This document shows positions 6,934 to 14,211 of a DNA stretch of 15,721 nucleotides, one piece after another. Both the position numbers and the translations under genes were made by a program. The stretch is taken from positions 1 to 15,721 of the forward strand of contig JAAAOH010000226.1 of assembly GCA_009908925.1 (NCBI GenBank). The letters run 5' to 3'. Under the pieces are notes generated by a model. The model made no database searches, had not been told where the DNA came from, and saw only the letters and a list, made by a program, of their open reading frames with translations. This DNA is from Spirochaetota bacterium. Its GTDB lineage: Bacteria; Spirochaetota; Spirochaetia; DSM-27196; PWMO01. The first letter of the stretch is position 1. Each line of letters opens with the position of its first letter.

Positions 6934-7110
6934 ATGAGAGTACCTGTGCGGGAGGAAAACACGAACGCGCGCCGGCTCCCCGGCGAAGGGGCAGCGCGGC
7001 TCGGCCCCCTGCCCCACGGGGCCGTCCGCCGACGCGGGGACGCGCCGCAGGCGGCGTTCGTCAGCCGCCGGGATCCGCCTGATGCGTCCGGGGCCTCGGG
7101 GTATCGTTGA
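6934..7110 (+). CDS. possible small Arg/Pro-rich protein
   Basis: A 58-residue frame begins with an ATG that has a perfect AGGAGG (6923-6928) five bases upstream, in a normally AT-rich leader. The sequence (starting MRVPVREENTNARRLPGEG) is Arg-, Pro- and Gly-rich with no recognisable domain, signal peptide or membrane segment. Its last 50 bases overlap the 3' end of the convergent nrnA-like gene. The GC-rich composition could allow an open frame by chance, so the ribosome binding site is the main support. It may instead be the leftover start of a lost gene. Confidence 0.3.
   Translation: MRVPVREENTNARRLPGEGAARLGPLPHGAVRRRGDAPQAAFVSRRDPPDASGASGYR
7002..7069. other. cluster of GC-rich stem-loops at the end of the nrnA-like gene
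   Basis: CGGCCCC (7002-7008) pairs with GGGGCCG (7018-7024), and GGCGGC (7050-7055) pairs with GCCGCC (7064-7069), which spans the nrnA-like stop codon; CGCCGC/GCGGCG (7043-7056) competes with it. They could slow or end transcription, but no T-run follows on the minus strand, so I do not call a terminator. Confidence 0.35.
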
Positions 7111-8083
7111 CGAGATCGAGGAGGGCGTCACGCACCCGCTCGTAGGTTTCGGCAAGCGACTCTTCGAGCATGAACCCGGCGGCGCGCTTGTGGCCGCCAC
7201 CACCGAAGCTCTTGGCGACGCGGGAGACATCGGTGTCGTCGCTCGAGCGGAGGCTGCCGGTGCACATCCGCTCGTCTTCTTCGCGAATGAGCGCGATCAC
7301 CGAGCATTTGCGTGTGCCCATCAGGAGCTGGTAGAGGGTATCCGAGTCACGATTCTCACGCCCGAACTCGGCGGTGTCCCGTCGGCTCTCGTAGGTCAGG
7401 GCAATCTTGCCCCCGGCCTCGGTTTCCACGCGTTCGAGAAGGCGTCCGAGTAGCTTGCGAGCCGAGAGGGTCTTTCCGCCGTTCATCCGATTGAAGGTGT
7501 CCTTCGGGCTCGCCCCGAGGTCGACCAATCGTGCGACGGCACGGAAGGCGCGCCCGGAGCCGACATCGAGGTGTCGGAAGAAGCCGGTGTCTGTGGACAG
7601 GCCGAAGAGGATCAGCTCCGCCTCCTCGGTGTCGGGCTCGAAGCCGGCGCTCTCGATCGTTCCCTGCACCAGGACGCTCGTCGAGGGCGCGGTTGCATCC
7701 ACGTAGACTGCGTCACCGTAGGGCTCGCCGGCGGCGTGATGATCGATCACGGCTACCGGAACGGCGTTGAGCGCATCGCCGAGACTTCCGACCCGCTCAC
7801 GGGTACTGCAGTCGAGCACCACGGCCGCGGGGTCCTCGTCGGCATCTATCTCTTCCTGCGAGAGGGTGTCACGGAACAGCGATGCGAGTTCCAATATCTC
7901 CGCCCGCACGAAGGGGCCCTCGTTGTAGTGCTTCACGGCTTTACCCGTGCGCTCGAGATAGTGGCCGAGTGCGAGGCTCGAGGCAAGACAGTCACCATCC
8001 GGCTCGGTGTGGCTTATGAGATAATAGGTACTATGCCTCGAGAGGAACTCGAGCAGCTCAGGGGGAGGGGTGTACTCCTGCAT
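7061..8083 (-). CDS. DHH/DHHA1 phosphoesterase, NrnA-like (oligoribonuclease / pAp phosphatase)
   Basis: This 340-residue cytoplasmic enzyme has both domains of NrnA-type proteins. The DHH domain shows SHTEPDGD (24-31), VVLDCS with D91, DHH at 114-116, and GLSTDTGFFRH with D165; together these bind two Mn ions. The C-terminal DHHA1 domain ends with SFGGGGHKRAAG (292-303), the substrate-binding glycine loop. Relatives degrade 2-5 nucleotide RNAs (including the pGpG left from cyclic-di-GMP) and dephosphorylate pAp; which applies here is not visible. The length is typical (about 320-340). The ATG at 8083 has only a weak ribosome binding site, which fits translation coupled to the exported-protein gene ending 18 bases upstream. 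Its 3' end overlaps a possible convergent small gene. Confidence 0.9.
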   Translation of the reverse strand: MQEYTPPPELLEFLSRHSTYYLISHTEPDGDCLASSLALGHYLERTGKAVKHYNEGPFVRAEILELASLFRDTLSQEEIDADEDPAAVVLDCSTRERVGSLGDALNAVPVAVIDHHAAGEPYGDAVYVDATAPSTSVLVQGTIESAGFEPDTEEAELILFGLSTDTGFFRHLDVGSGRAFRAVARLVDLGASPKDTFNRMNGGKTLSARKLLGRLLERVETEAGGKIALTYESRRDTAEFGRENRDSDTLYQLLMGTRKCSVIALIREEDERMCTGSLRSSDDTDVSRVAKSFGGGGHKRAAGFMLEESLAETYERVRDALLDLVNDTPRPRTHQADPGG

Positions 8084-8101
8084 ATTCCGGCGCCGGGACG
8101 G

Positions 8102-8509
8102 TCAGAGCTCGAGCGTGTCTTTGCTGAACTTCTCTTCGGCGTTCGGCTCGTCCTCGAGGCGACCCCAGGTCACGTGGAAGGGATTATCGCGAACGAAGAG
8201 CCGAACATGAGAGAACTCGCCGTTCTCGTAGTAGACGTCCATGTAGGGTGCGCTCTTCGAAGGGGTCTCGATGAGCTCACCCTTGCCGGCGGCCTGCGTG
8301 AACCACGAGGTCGGAATGTAGACCTGCTTGTAGTCGAGATTCGCTGCGGTGTATGTCACTTTGAATCCGAGACGATGACGGAACACTTGACTCAGGTATA
8401 CCGTATGTACGAAAAGCTCGGATTCGTTCGACTCCTGCTGTTCCTGGGCGACCGAGAAGCCGGCGACCATCACTATCAGTATGGCCACGATCAAGATGCG
8501 TTTTTTCAA
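8102..8509 (-). CDS. small exported protein of unknown function
   Basis: The 135-residue product has a clear Sec signal peptide: MKKR, a hydrophobic core (5-18) and a likely cleavage after SVA at 21, leaving a mature protein of about 114 residues starting QEQQESNE. There is no lipobox Cys, so it is probably periplasmic or surface-exposed rather than a lipoprotein. The mature part is rich in aromatic and beta-forming residues (VYLSQVFRHRLGFKVTY, MDVYYENGEFSHVRLFV); I recognise no family. Translation starts at TTG (8509-8507), because AGGAGG lies five bases upstream (8520-8515) and the signal peptide begins exactly there. It has its own promoter, is followed after 18 bases by the nrnA-like gene, and is preceded by a ten-codon frame overlapping its start. 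Confidence 0.75.
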   Translation of the reverse strand: MKKRILIVAILIVMVAGFSVAQEQQESNESELFVHTVYLSQVFRHRLGFKVTYTAANLDYKQVYIPTSWFTQAAGKGELIETPSKSAPYMDVYYENGEFSHVRLFVRDNPFHVTWGRLEDEPNAEEKFSKDTLEL

Positions 8510-8538
8510 CCTGTCCTCCTCTGCGTTCGCTCACCCAT
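8506..8538 (-). other. possible ten-codon leader reading frame
   Basis: On the minus strand ATG (8538) begins MGERTQRRTG and ends at a TGA (8508-8506) that overlaps the TTG start of the exported-protein gene as TTGA. A GGAGG lies seven bases before this ATG. This arrangement could couple translation, but the ATG overlaps the TATAAT box, so the frame exists only on transcripts that begin further upstream, for example read-through from argF. Confidence 0.3.
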
Positions 8539-8566
8539 TATACGACCTCCAAACCTCCAATTTCAA
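8537..8566 (-). promoter_or_regulatory. sigma70-like promoter of the exported-protein / nrnA-like unit
   Basis: TTGAAA (8566-8561) and a perfect TATAAT (8542-8537) are separated by 18 bases. Transcription would start near 8530, about 20 bases before the TTG start, leaving room for AGGAGG. The spacer holds a perfect tandem repeat of TTGGAGGT. The promoter lies just past the argF stop. Confidence 0.65.
8545..8560. repeat. tandem 8-base repeat within the promoter spacer
   Basis: ACCTCCAA occurs twice without a gap (8545-8552, 8553-8560), filling 16 of the 18 spacer bases. On the minus strand each unit reads TTGGAGGT and carries a GGAGG. Confidence 0.7.
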
Positions 8567-8574
8567 GGGTGAAT

Positions 8575-9537
8575 TCACACAGGAAGCTCAGAAGGGGCAA
8601 GCATTGTGGCAAGCATCACCGCTTTGATGGTGTGCTTTCGGTTCTCGGCCTCGTCCCAGATCCGCGAGCGCGGTCCGTCCATCACCTCGGAAGTGACCTC
8701 GTTGCCGCGAACCGCGGGCAGGCAATGCAGAAAGATGCTGCTCGGATTGCCGGTACGGTCCATGAGCTCGTCGTTGACCTGATAGGGTGCGAGGGTGCGC
8801 ATCCGTTGCTCCGATTGCTCCTCCTCGCCCATGGAGACCCAGACGTCGGTATAGACCGCGTCGGCACCAGAGACGGCTTGTGCCGGATCGTCGGTGACGG
8901 ACACCTCGCTGCCCGAACGTGAGGCGAAGCTTCGCGCGACTTCCACGCTCTCTTCATCCGGGAAGAGAGACTTCGGCGCGCCGAGGCGGATGTTCACCCC
9001 GAGCTTGCCGCAGCCGATCATCAGCGAGCGGGCCACATTGTTTCGCGCGTCGCCCACGAAGCTCAGGGTTCGCCCCTCGAGCTCACCGGTCTCTTCGAGC
9101 ACCGTCTGCAGGTCCGCGAGAATCTGGGTGGGATGATAGAGGTCGGTGAGGCCATTGTAGACCGGCTTGTTGGAATGCTCGGCGAATAGCTGCACGGTTT
9201 CCTGCTTGAAGCCCCGAAACTGTATCGCATCGAACATTCGCCCGAGAACGCGTGCGGTGTCCTCCACCGTCTCCTTCACCCCGAGATGAATGTCGGTCTG
9301 CGAGAGAAAAACGGGGTGACCGGCCTCCTCACCGAATGCCGTCTCGAACGCTGCCCGGGTTCGCGTGGAGCGTTTCTCGAAAAGAAGCGCGAGGCTCTTT
9401 CCCTCGAATCGCCGGTTCACTATTCCCTCGTGTCGCTCGCGTTTCACCTCGCGGGCGAGGTCGATGAGATAGCGGATCTCCTCCGGAGAAAGATCAGCAA
9501 GAGTGAGCAGGGATTTGCCCTCGAGGTGTACCGCCAT
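8575..9537 (-). CDS. argF: ornithine carbamoyltransferase
   Basis: This 320-residue enzyme transfers the carbamoyl group of carbamoyl phosphate to ornithine, giving citrulline for arginine synthesis, or runs in reverse in arginine fermentation. The carbamoyl phosphate site STRTR is at 57-61 and HPTQ at 135-138. The ornithine signature DVWVSMGEE follows at about 231-239, and FLHCLPA with the active-site Cys is near 272. DxxxSMG and HCLPA separate it from aspartate carbamoyltransferase. No other arginine gene is in the window, so an anabolic or catabolic role cannot be decided. AGAGGAGA ends seven bases before the ATG. It has its own promoter in the gap after lon and no obvious terminator before the next promoter at 8566. 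Confidence 0.96.
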   Translation of the reverse strand: MAVHLEGKSLLTLADLSPEEIRYLIDLAREVKRERHEGIVNRRFEGKSLALLFEKRSTRTRAAFETAFGEEAGHPVFLSQTDIHLGVKETVEDTARVLGRMFDAIQFRGFKQETVQLFAEHSNKPVYNGLTDLYHPTQILADLQTVLEETGELEGRTLSFVGDARNNVARSLMIGCGKLGVNIRLGAPKSLFPDEESVEVARSFASRSGSEVSVTDDPAQAVSGADAVYTDVWVSMGEEEQSEQRMRTLAPYQVNDELMDRTGNPSSIFLHCLPAVRGNEVTSEVMDGPRSRIWDEAENRKHTIKAVMLATMLAPSELPV

Positions 9538-9579
9538 GGTTCCGTCTCCTCTACATCAATGTTGCTATGATTATCGGTG

Positions 9580-9608
9580 AGTATAACGGATCGCGGGCAT
9601 TGCGTCAG
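9580..9608 (-). promoter_or_regulatory. sigma70-like promoter of argF
   Basis: CTGACG (9608-9603, four of six) and TATACT (9585-9580, five of six) are 17 bases apart on the minus strand, between the lon stop (9616) and the argF ATG (9537). Transcription would start near 9573. I saw no clear arginine-repressor operator. Confidence 0.55.
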
Positions 9609-9615
9609 CGGCGCT

Positions 9616-12339
9616 TCAGTACGCCCTGATGTTGAAGAGCTCTTCGGGAAACAGGATACGCAGGGCGTCCGCCACGTTCTCGGCGAAGTGGAACTCCATG
9701 CTCTTCGTGACTTCCTCGGGGAGCTCCTCGACGTCCTTGCGGTTTTCCTCGGGGAGAAGCACGGTATTCATGCCGTTCCTGTGCGCCGCGAGCGCCTTCT
9801 CCTTGACGCCGCCTATTGGAAGAAGCCGTCCGGCGAGGGTGATCTCTCCGGTCATGGCGAACCCCGGATTGAGCGAGATGCCGGAGAAGGCGGAAACGAG
9901 GGCGGCGGCGATGGTGATGCCCGCCGACGGTCCGTCTTTCGGGATGGCGCCCTCCGGAACGTGGATGTGGATGTCGCGATCCCGCTCGAAATTGCGGGGA
10001 AGGCGAAACCTCTGAGACTGCGAGCGGATGAAGGAGAACGCCGTGCGCGCGCTTTCTTTCATGACGTCCCCGAGGCTGCCGGTGAGAAGTAGCTCACCGT
10101 TTCCCTCGAACACAAGTGCCTCGACAGGAAGCAGCTTGCCGCCGACCTCGGTCCACGCCAGCCCGTTCGCGATGCCGGGCGCGGTCTCGGTTTCGAGATG
10201 AGTCTCGCTGAAGGGCGGCTTTCCGAGATAGTGGGTGATGCGCTTCGCGGTCACCACGCGCTTGTAAGGCCGGATCACTTGCGGGTCGAGCCTGAACGGC
10301 GGCTCGAGCGGCACCGTCGCGTCCGCCGGTTCGCCATATTCCGTCCGCTTCGCAGCCCCGTCAGTGTCGCCCCGCTCAACGTCCTCGACTTCCCCCGTCT
10401 CCTCGGACTCGTCGGTGGACGCGGGGGTGACGTTGTTCGCCGCTGCCGCATCGAAAGCACCCGCGCCGCCGGACGCCGCGCCGTCGCCTCGTCCTGCGTC
10501 GTCGCTTCCTTCCGCGCCGTCGGTCTCCTGCTCGCGCGCCGCCGCCGGCTGCTCCGGCGTCTCATCGTGTCCCGACGACCCCCCGGAATCCCCGCCGTCG
10601 GGGCCGGCATCGACCGATATCGGCGGTCTGTATCCGTCCGAGACGACCTCCCGGGCGATCTTTCGGATCACCGTGGCGATCTGCCGCTCGAGGTTGCGGA
10701 CACCCGATTCGCGGGTGTAGCCGTGGATGATCTCATCGACCGCGTCCCTGCGGAAGCTCACATCCGCCCACTCGAGCCCGTTCTCCTCGATCTGCTTCGG
10801 GATGATGAAGCGCTGTGCGATGCGCCGCTTCTCGTACGGGGTGTAGCCGGGCATCTCGATGATCTCCATGCGGTCGCGGAGCGCATGCGGGATCTGGTAG
10901 AGCGTGTTGGCCGTGGTTATGAAGAGGACCTGCGAGAGGTCGAAGGGGAGCTCGAGGTAATGATCGACGAACCCGGTGTTCTGCTCGGGGTCGAGGACCT
11001 CGAGCAGGGCGGAGGCCGGATCGCCGCGAAAGTCGGCGCCGAGCTTGTCGACCTCATCGAGGAGAAACACGGGATTGTTGGTGCCGGCCTTGCGGATCGA
11101 CTGGATGATCTTCCCGGGGAGGGCGCCGACGTAGGTGCGCCGGTGGCCCCGGATCTCAGCCTCGTCACGGACGCCACCGAGGGAGATACGAACGAAGCTT
11201 CTGCCGAGGCAGCGCGCCACCGAACGCCCGAGGGAGGTCTTGCCCGTTCCCGGCGGGCCCACGAGGCAGAGAATGGGTCCCTTGAGCCGTTCCTGGAGCT
11301 GCCGCACGGCGATGTAGTCGAGGACCCGCTCCTTGGGCTTCTCCATGTCGTAGTGATCCTCGTCGAGGATGCGCTCGGCGTCTCTCATGTCCACCTGGTC
11401 GCGGGTGCGCTCGGTCCACGGCAGGTCGAGGATCCAGTCGACGTAGGTGCGTACGATCCCCGCCTCCGGAGAGAACGACTGCAGCTTGGAGAGTCTGGCA
11501 ATTTCCTTTTCGGCGCGGGCGCGGACCTGGTCGGGAAGGTCTTTCTCCTCGAGGCGCTCGGAGAGCTCACCTGCCCCCGAGGGATCCTCGGACTCCCGCC
11601 CGAGCTCGCGGTTTATCTCCTTCATCTGCTCGTTGAGGTAGTAATCCCGCTGATTCTTCTCGATGCGCTTCTTTACCCGCTGATTGATATCCTGCCGCAG
11701 CTCGAGGACGTCGTTCTCGCTTTCGAGGCTGACGGCAACTTCCTCGAGGCGCTTCTTTGGATCGGTGATCTTCAGAAGCTCGAGTTTTTTCTCGAAGGGA
11801 AAGGGCACATTTGCACAGACCCTGCCGACGAGCTCCTCGGCGGTCTTCGCCTCGCGGACTGCTTTCTGCGTCTCGTTGGGGACCTTTTTCTGGAGGGATG
11901 CGAACCGCTCGAAGGCCGATTGCACGGTCTTCATGTGCGTGGACAGTCCCTCGGCCTCCTGCTCGCCTGAACCCCCTCCGCCGCGCAGCTCCTCGGTGTA
12001 CGCCCACAGCGGCGTCCGGGGCGACTCGAAAGTGATGACGCGCACGCGCCTCTTCCCCTCGGCCATGACCCGCACCGAGCCGTCGGGGAGCTTCATGATC
12101 TGCGAGACAGTTGCCACCGTTCCGTGGCCGTAGAGGTGTTCTGCGCCGGGCTCAACCGCCTCCTGCGTCTGGGGGACGAGCACGACCTGCCTGTCGGCTG
12201 CCATTGCGTTGTCCAGGGCAGTCTTCGCGGTCCGCTTCGCGACGAAGAAGGGAAATACGGTGTGGGGAAAGGCTACCGCCTCCCGGATCGGGATGACCGG
12301 TAGCCTCGAGGTGTCTTTCTTGCGCCCCTTTCGTCTCAT
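9616..12339 (-). CDS. lon: ATP-dependent protease Lon, with an acidic insertion
   Basis: This 907-residue soluble AAA+ protease degrades misfolded and short-lived regulatory proteins. The N-terminal substrate domain (about 12-205) begins LPVIPIREAVAFPHTVFPF. A helical linker follows, then the ATPase domain with Walker A GPPGTGKT (361-368) and Walker B VFLLDEVD (424-431). The protease domain carries PKDGPSAG with catalytic S805 and GGVKEK with catalytic K848; their spacing of 43 equals that in E. coli Lon. Typical Lon is about 780-810 residues. The excess is mainly at about 573-680, where the small ATPase subdomain is interrupted by a segment rich in Asp, Glu, Gly, Ala and Ser; family sequence resumes at VVTAKRITHYLGKPPF. 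The ATG overlaps the clpX stop as ATGA, implying coupled translation. It is the last gene of the tig-clpP-clpX-lon run. Confidence 0.96.
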   Translation of the reverse strand: MRRKGRKKDTSRLPVIPIREAVAFPHTVFPFFVAKRTAKTALDNAMAADRQVVLVPQTQEAVEPGAEHLYGHGTVATVSQIMKLPDGSVRVMAEGKRRVRVITFESPRTPLWAYTEELRGGGGSGEQEAEGLSTHMKTVQSAFERFASLQKKVPNETQKAVREAKTAEELVGRVCANVPFPFEKKLELLKITDPKKRLEEVAVSLESENDVLELRQDINQRVKKRIEKNQRDYYLNEQMKEINRELGRESEDPSGAGELSERLEEKDLPDQVRARAEKEIARLSKLQSFSPEAGIVRTYVDWILDLPWTERTRDQVDMRDAERILDEDHYDMEKPKERVLDYIAVRQLQERLKGPILCLVGPPGTGKTSLGRSVARCLGRSFVRISLGGVRDEAEIRGHRRTYVGALPGKIIQSIRKAGTNNPVFLLDEVDKLGADFRGDPASALLEVLDPEQNTGFVDHYLELPFDLSQVLFITTANTLYQIPHALRDRMEIIEMPGYTPYEKRRIAQRFIIPKQIEENGLEWADVSFRRDAVDEIIHGYTRESGVRNLERQIATVIRKIAREVVSDGYRPPISVDAGPDGGDSGGSSGHDETPEQPAAAREQETDGAEGSDDAGRGDGAASGGAGAFDAAAANNVTPASTDESEETGEVEDVERGDTDGAAKRTEYGEPADATVPLEPPFRLDPQVIRPYKRVVTAKRITHYLGKPPFSETHLETETAPGIANGLAWTEVGGKLLPVEALVFEGNGELLLTGSLGDVMKESARTAFSFIRSQSQRFRLPRNFERDRDIHIHVPEGAIPKDGPSAGITIAAALVSAFSGISLNPGFAMTGEITLAGRLLPIGGVKEKALAAHRNGMNTVLLPEENRKDVEELPEEVTKSMEFHFAENVADALRILFPEELFNIRAY

Positions 12340-13577
12340 GCGGACTTTCGGACTTGTACGATTTCCGGCTTCTCGTCCTGGTCGATGACCGCCCGCGTAA
12401 TCACAACGCGCTTCTTGCCCTCGATGGAGGGAATGTCGAACATGATGTCGGTCATGACGTTCTCCACGATGGAGCGAAGCCCCCGTGCACCGGTCTTGCG
12501 CGACATCGCCTTCTCGGCAATCGCCTCCACCGCCTCGTCCTCGAAGACGAGATCAACGTCGTCGAGCTTGAGTGATGCCTGGTACTGCTTGAGAATGCTG
12601 TTGCGCGGCTCGGTTACGATCCGCACGAAATCTTCCTTGGTGAGATCCCGCAGGGCGACCTGAATGGGGACACGCCCGATGAACTCGGGGATCAGTCCGT
12701 ACTTGATCAGATCGTCGGGATGGAGCTCGCGGAAGAGCTCCTCGATGTTCTTCTCACTGCGGGTCTTGACCTCCGCGCCGAAGCCCATCGGATGCTGGGA
12801 GACGCGCGACTCGATAACCTTGTCGAGTCCAACGAATGCGCCGCCGACGATAAAGAGGATATTGCCGGTGTCGATCTTTATCATTTCCTGGCTCGGATGC
12901 TTGCGCCCGCCCTGTGGCGGTACCGAGGCAACCGTGCCCTCGATGATCTTCAGGAGCGCCTGCTGCACACCTTCGCCGGAGACATCACGCGTGATGGAGA
13001 CGTTCTCGCCCTTGCGGGCGATCTTGTCGATCTCATCGATATAGATAATGCCCCGCTCGGCGGCCGACACGTTGTTACCCGAAGCCTGATAGAGCTTGAG
13101 CAGGATGTTCTCCACATCCTCGCCTACGTACCCCGCCTCGGTCAGCGTCGTCGCGTCGGCGATGGCAAACGGCACCCGCAGCTTGTCCGCGAGGGTCTTC
13201 GCGAGCAGCGTCTTGCCGGTACCGGTCGGACCGATGAGCAACACGTTTGCCTTCTCGATCTCCACGCCGTCCTGGAGTTCCTGCTTCTGGGTGACGCGCT
13301 TGTAGTGGTTGTACACGCCGACCGAGAGCACCTTCTTGGCGGTTTCCTGCCCGACCACATACTGATCGAGATATGACTTGATTTCCTTGGGCGCGGGAAT
13401 GTCGTCCATGAACTCCGTGGAGATCACGTCGTCCTCATCATCGAGGATCTTCTTGCACGTGTTCACGCACTCGTCACAGATATACACGCCGGGGCCGGCG
13501 ATGAGCCGCCGCGCGAAGTCGGCATGCTTGCCGCAGAAGGAACAGACTTTCTGTTGCTCGTTACGCTGCTTGCTCAT
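12336..13577 (-). CDS. clpX: ATP-dependent Clp protease ATP-binding subunit ClpX
   Basis: This 413-residue AAA+ unfoldase recognises tagged substrates and threads them into ClpP. The N-terminal zinc domain has C12, C15, C34 and C37. The ATPase domain has Walker A GPTGTGKT (116-123), pore-1 loop GYVG (149-152), Walker B IIYIDEID (177-184), the RKH pore loop (225-227) and sensor 2 GAR (363-365). The ClpP-docking loop reads MGFGAEV (264-270), with Met where Ile or Leu is usual; the change is conservative and should still fit the ClpP pocket. The start is preceded by AAGAGGTAAGGA, part of which lies in the end of clpP. The gap after the clpP stop is three bases, and its own stop overlaps the lon start. 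Confidence 0.97.
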   Translation of the reverse strand: MSKQRNEQQKVCSFCGKHADFARRLIAGPGVYICDECVNTCKKILDDEDDVISTEFMDDIPAPKEIKSYLDQYVVGQETAKKVLSVGVYNHYKRVTQKQELQDGVEIEKANVLLIGPTGTGKTLLAKTLADKLRVPFAIADATTLTEAGYVGEDVENILLKLYQASGNNVSAAERGIIYIDEIDKIARKGENVSITRDVSGEGVQQALLKIIEGTVASVPPQGGRKHPSQEMIKIDTGNILFIVGGAFVGLDKVIESRVSQHPMGFGAEVKTRSEKNIEELFRELHPDDLIKYGLIPEFIGRVPIQVALRDLTKEDFVRIVTEPRNSILKQYQASLKLDDVDLVFEDEAVEAIAEKAMSRKTGARGLRSIVENVMTDIMFDIPSIEGKKRVVITRAVIDQDEKPEIVQVRKSA

Positions 13578-13580
13578 TCC

Positions 13581-14174
13581 TTACCTCTTGAGCACCTGGT
13601 CGACGATGCCGTACTCGGCACTTTCTTCGGCGCCCATGAAATAGTCGCGCTCGAGATCACGCGAGATGACCTCTTCGGACTTTCCGGTGTGCTGGGCAAA
13701 GTACTGGATGATCATTTTCTTCAGTCGCACGATTTCGCGCGCCTGAATACCGATGTCGGTCGCCTGTCCCTGAACACCGCCCCAGGGCTGGTGGATGAGA
13801 ATACGCGAGGAGGGCAGGGCGTAGCGCTTGCCGGCCGTGCCTGCTGCGAGCAGCATGGCCCCCATCGAGGCGGCCTGTCCCATGCAGATCGTCTGCACGT
13901 CGGGCTTGATGTACTGCATGGTGTCGTAGATAGCCAGCCCCGCGGTGACCGAGCCACCAGGCGAGTTCACGTAGAGGTTGATGTCCTTTTCCGGATCCTG
14001 GCTCTCGAGGAAGAGCATCTGTGCCACCACGAGGTCCGCGGTGACGTCGTTTATGGGCCCATCGAGAAAAACGATGCGGTCCTTCAGGAGCCGGGAGTAG
14101 ATGTCGTAGGAACGTTCGCCAACGCCGGTTTGCTCGACAACGATGGGAACGAGTGTGTTCATTTGCTCATTCAT
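13581..14174 (-). CDS. clpP: ATP-dependent Clp protease proteolytic subunit ClpP
   Basis: This 197-residue serine peptidase forms the tetradecameric chamber that ClpX feeds. The triad is S103 in GQAASMGA, H128 in ILIHQP and D177 in ERDYFMG, each six residues later than in mature E. coli ClpP, so spacing is fully conserved. The N-terminus (VPIVVEQTGVGERSYDIYSRLL) is the usual axial-loop and propeptide region. AAGGA lies nine bases before the ATG at 14174; an in-frame ATG at 14162 is an alternative that would remove four residues. It follows tig by 37 bases and precedes clpX by three, the common tig-clpP-clpX order, and only one clpP copy is seen. Confidence 0.97.
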   Translation of the reverse strand: MNEQMNTLVPIVVEQTGVGERSYDIYSRLLKDRIVFLDGPINDVTADLVVAQMLFLESQDPEKDINLYVNSPGGSVTAGLAIYDTMQYIKPDVQTICMGQAASMGAMLLAAGTAGKRYALPSSRILIHQPWGGVQGQATDIGIQAREIVRLKKMIIQYFAQHTGKSEEVISRDLERDYFMGAEESAEYGIVDQVLKR

Positions 14175-14211
14175 TTGGTGAATTCCTTTTGGCCGAATAA
14201 CTCACCCGAAT

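Noticed and set aside
7571..8572. 333-codon plus-strand open frame opposite the nrnA-like and exported-protein genes
   Set aside because: Spans two well-supported minus-strand genes and their intergenic gap; composition is that of an antisense shadow.
10198..11970. 590-codon plus-strand open frame opposite lon
   Set aside because: It mirrors lon codons on the antisense strand, is rich in Arg, Leu and Asp without any domain, and lon is unambiguous. High GC makes such shadows common.
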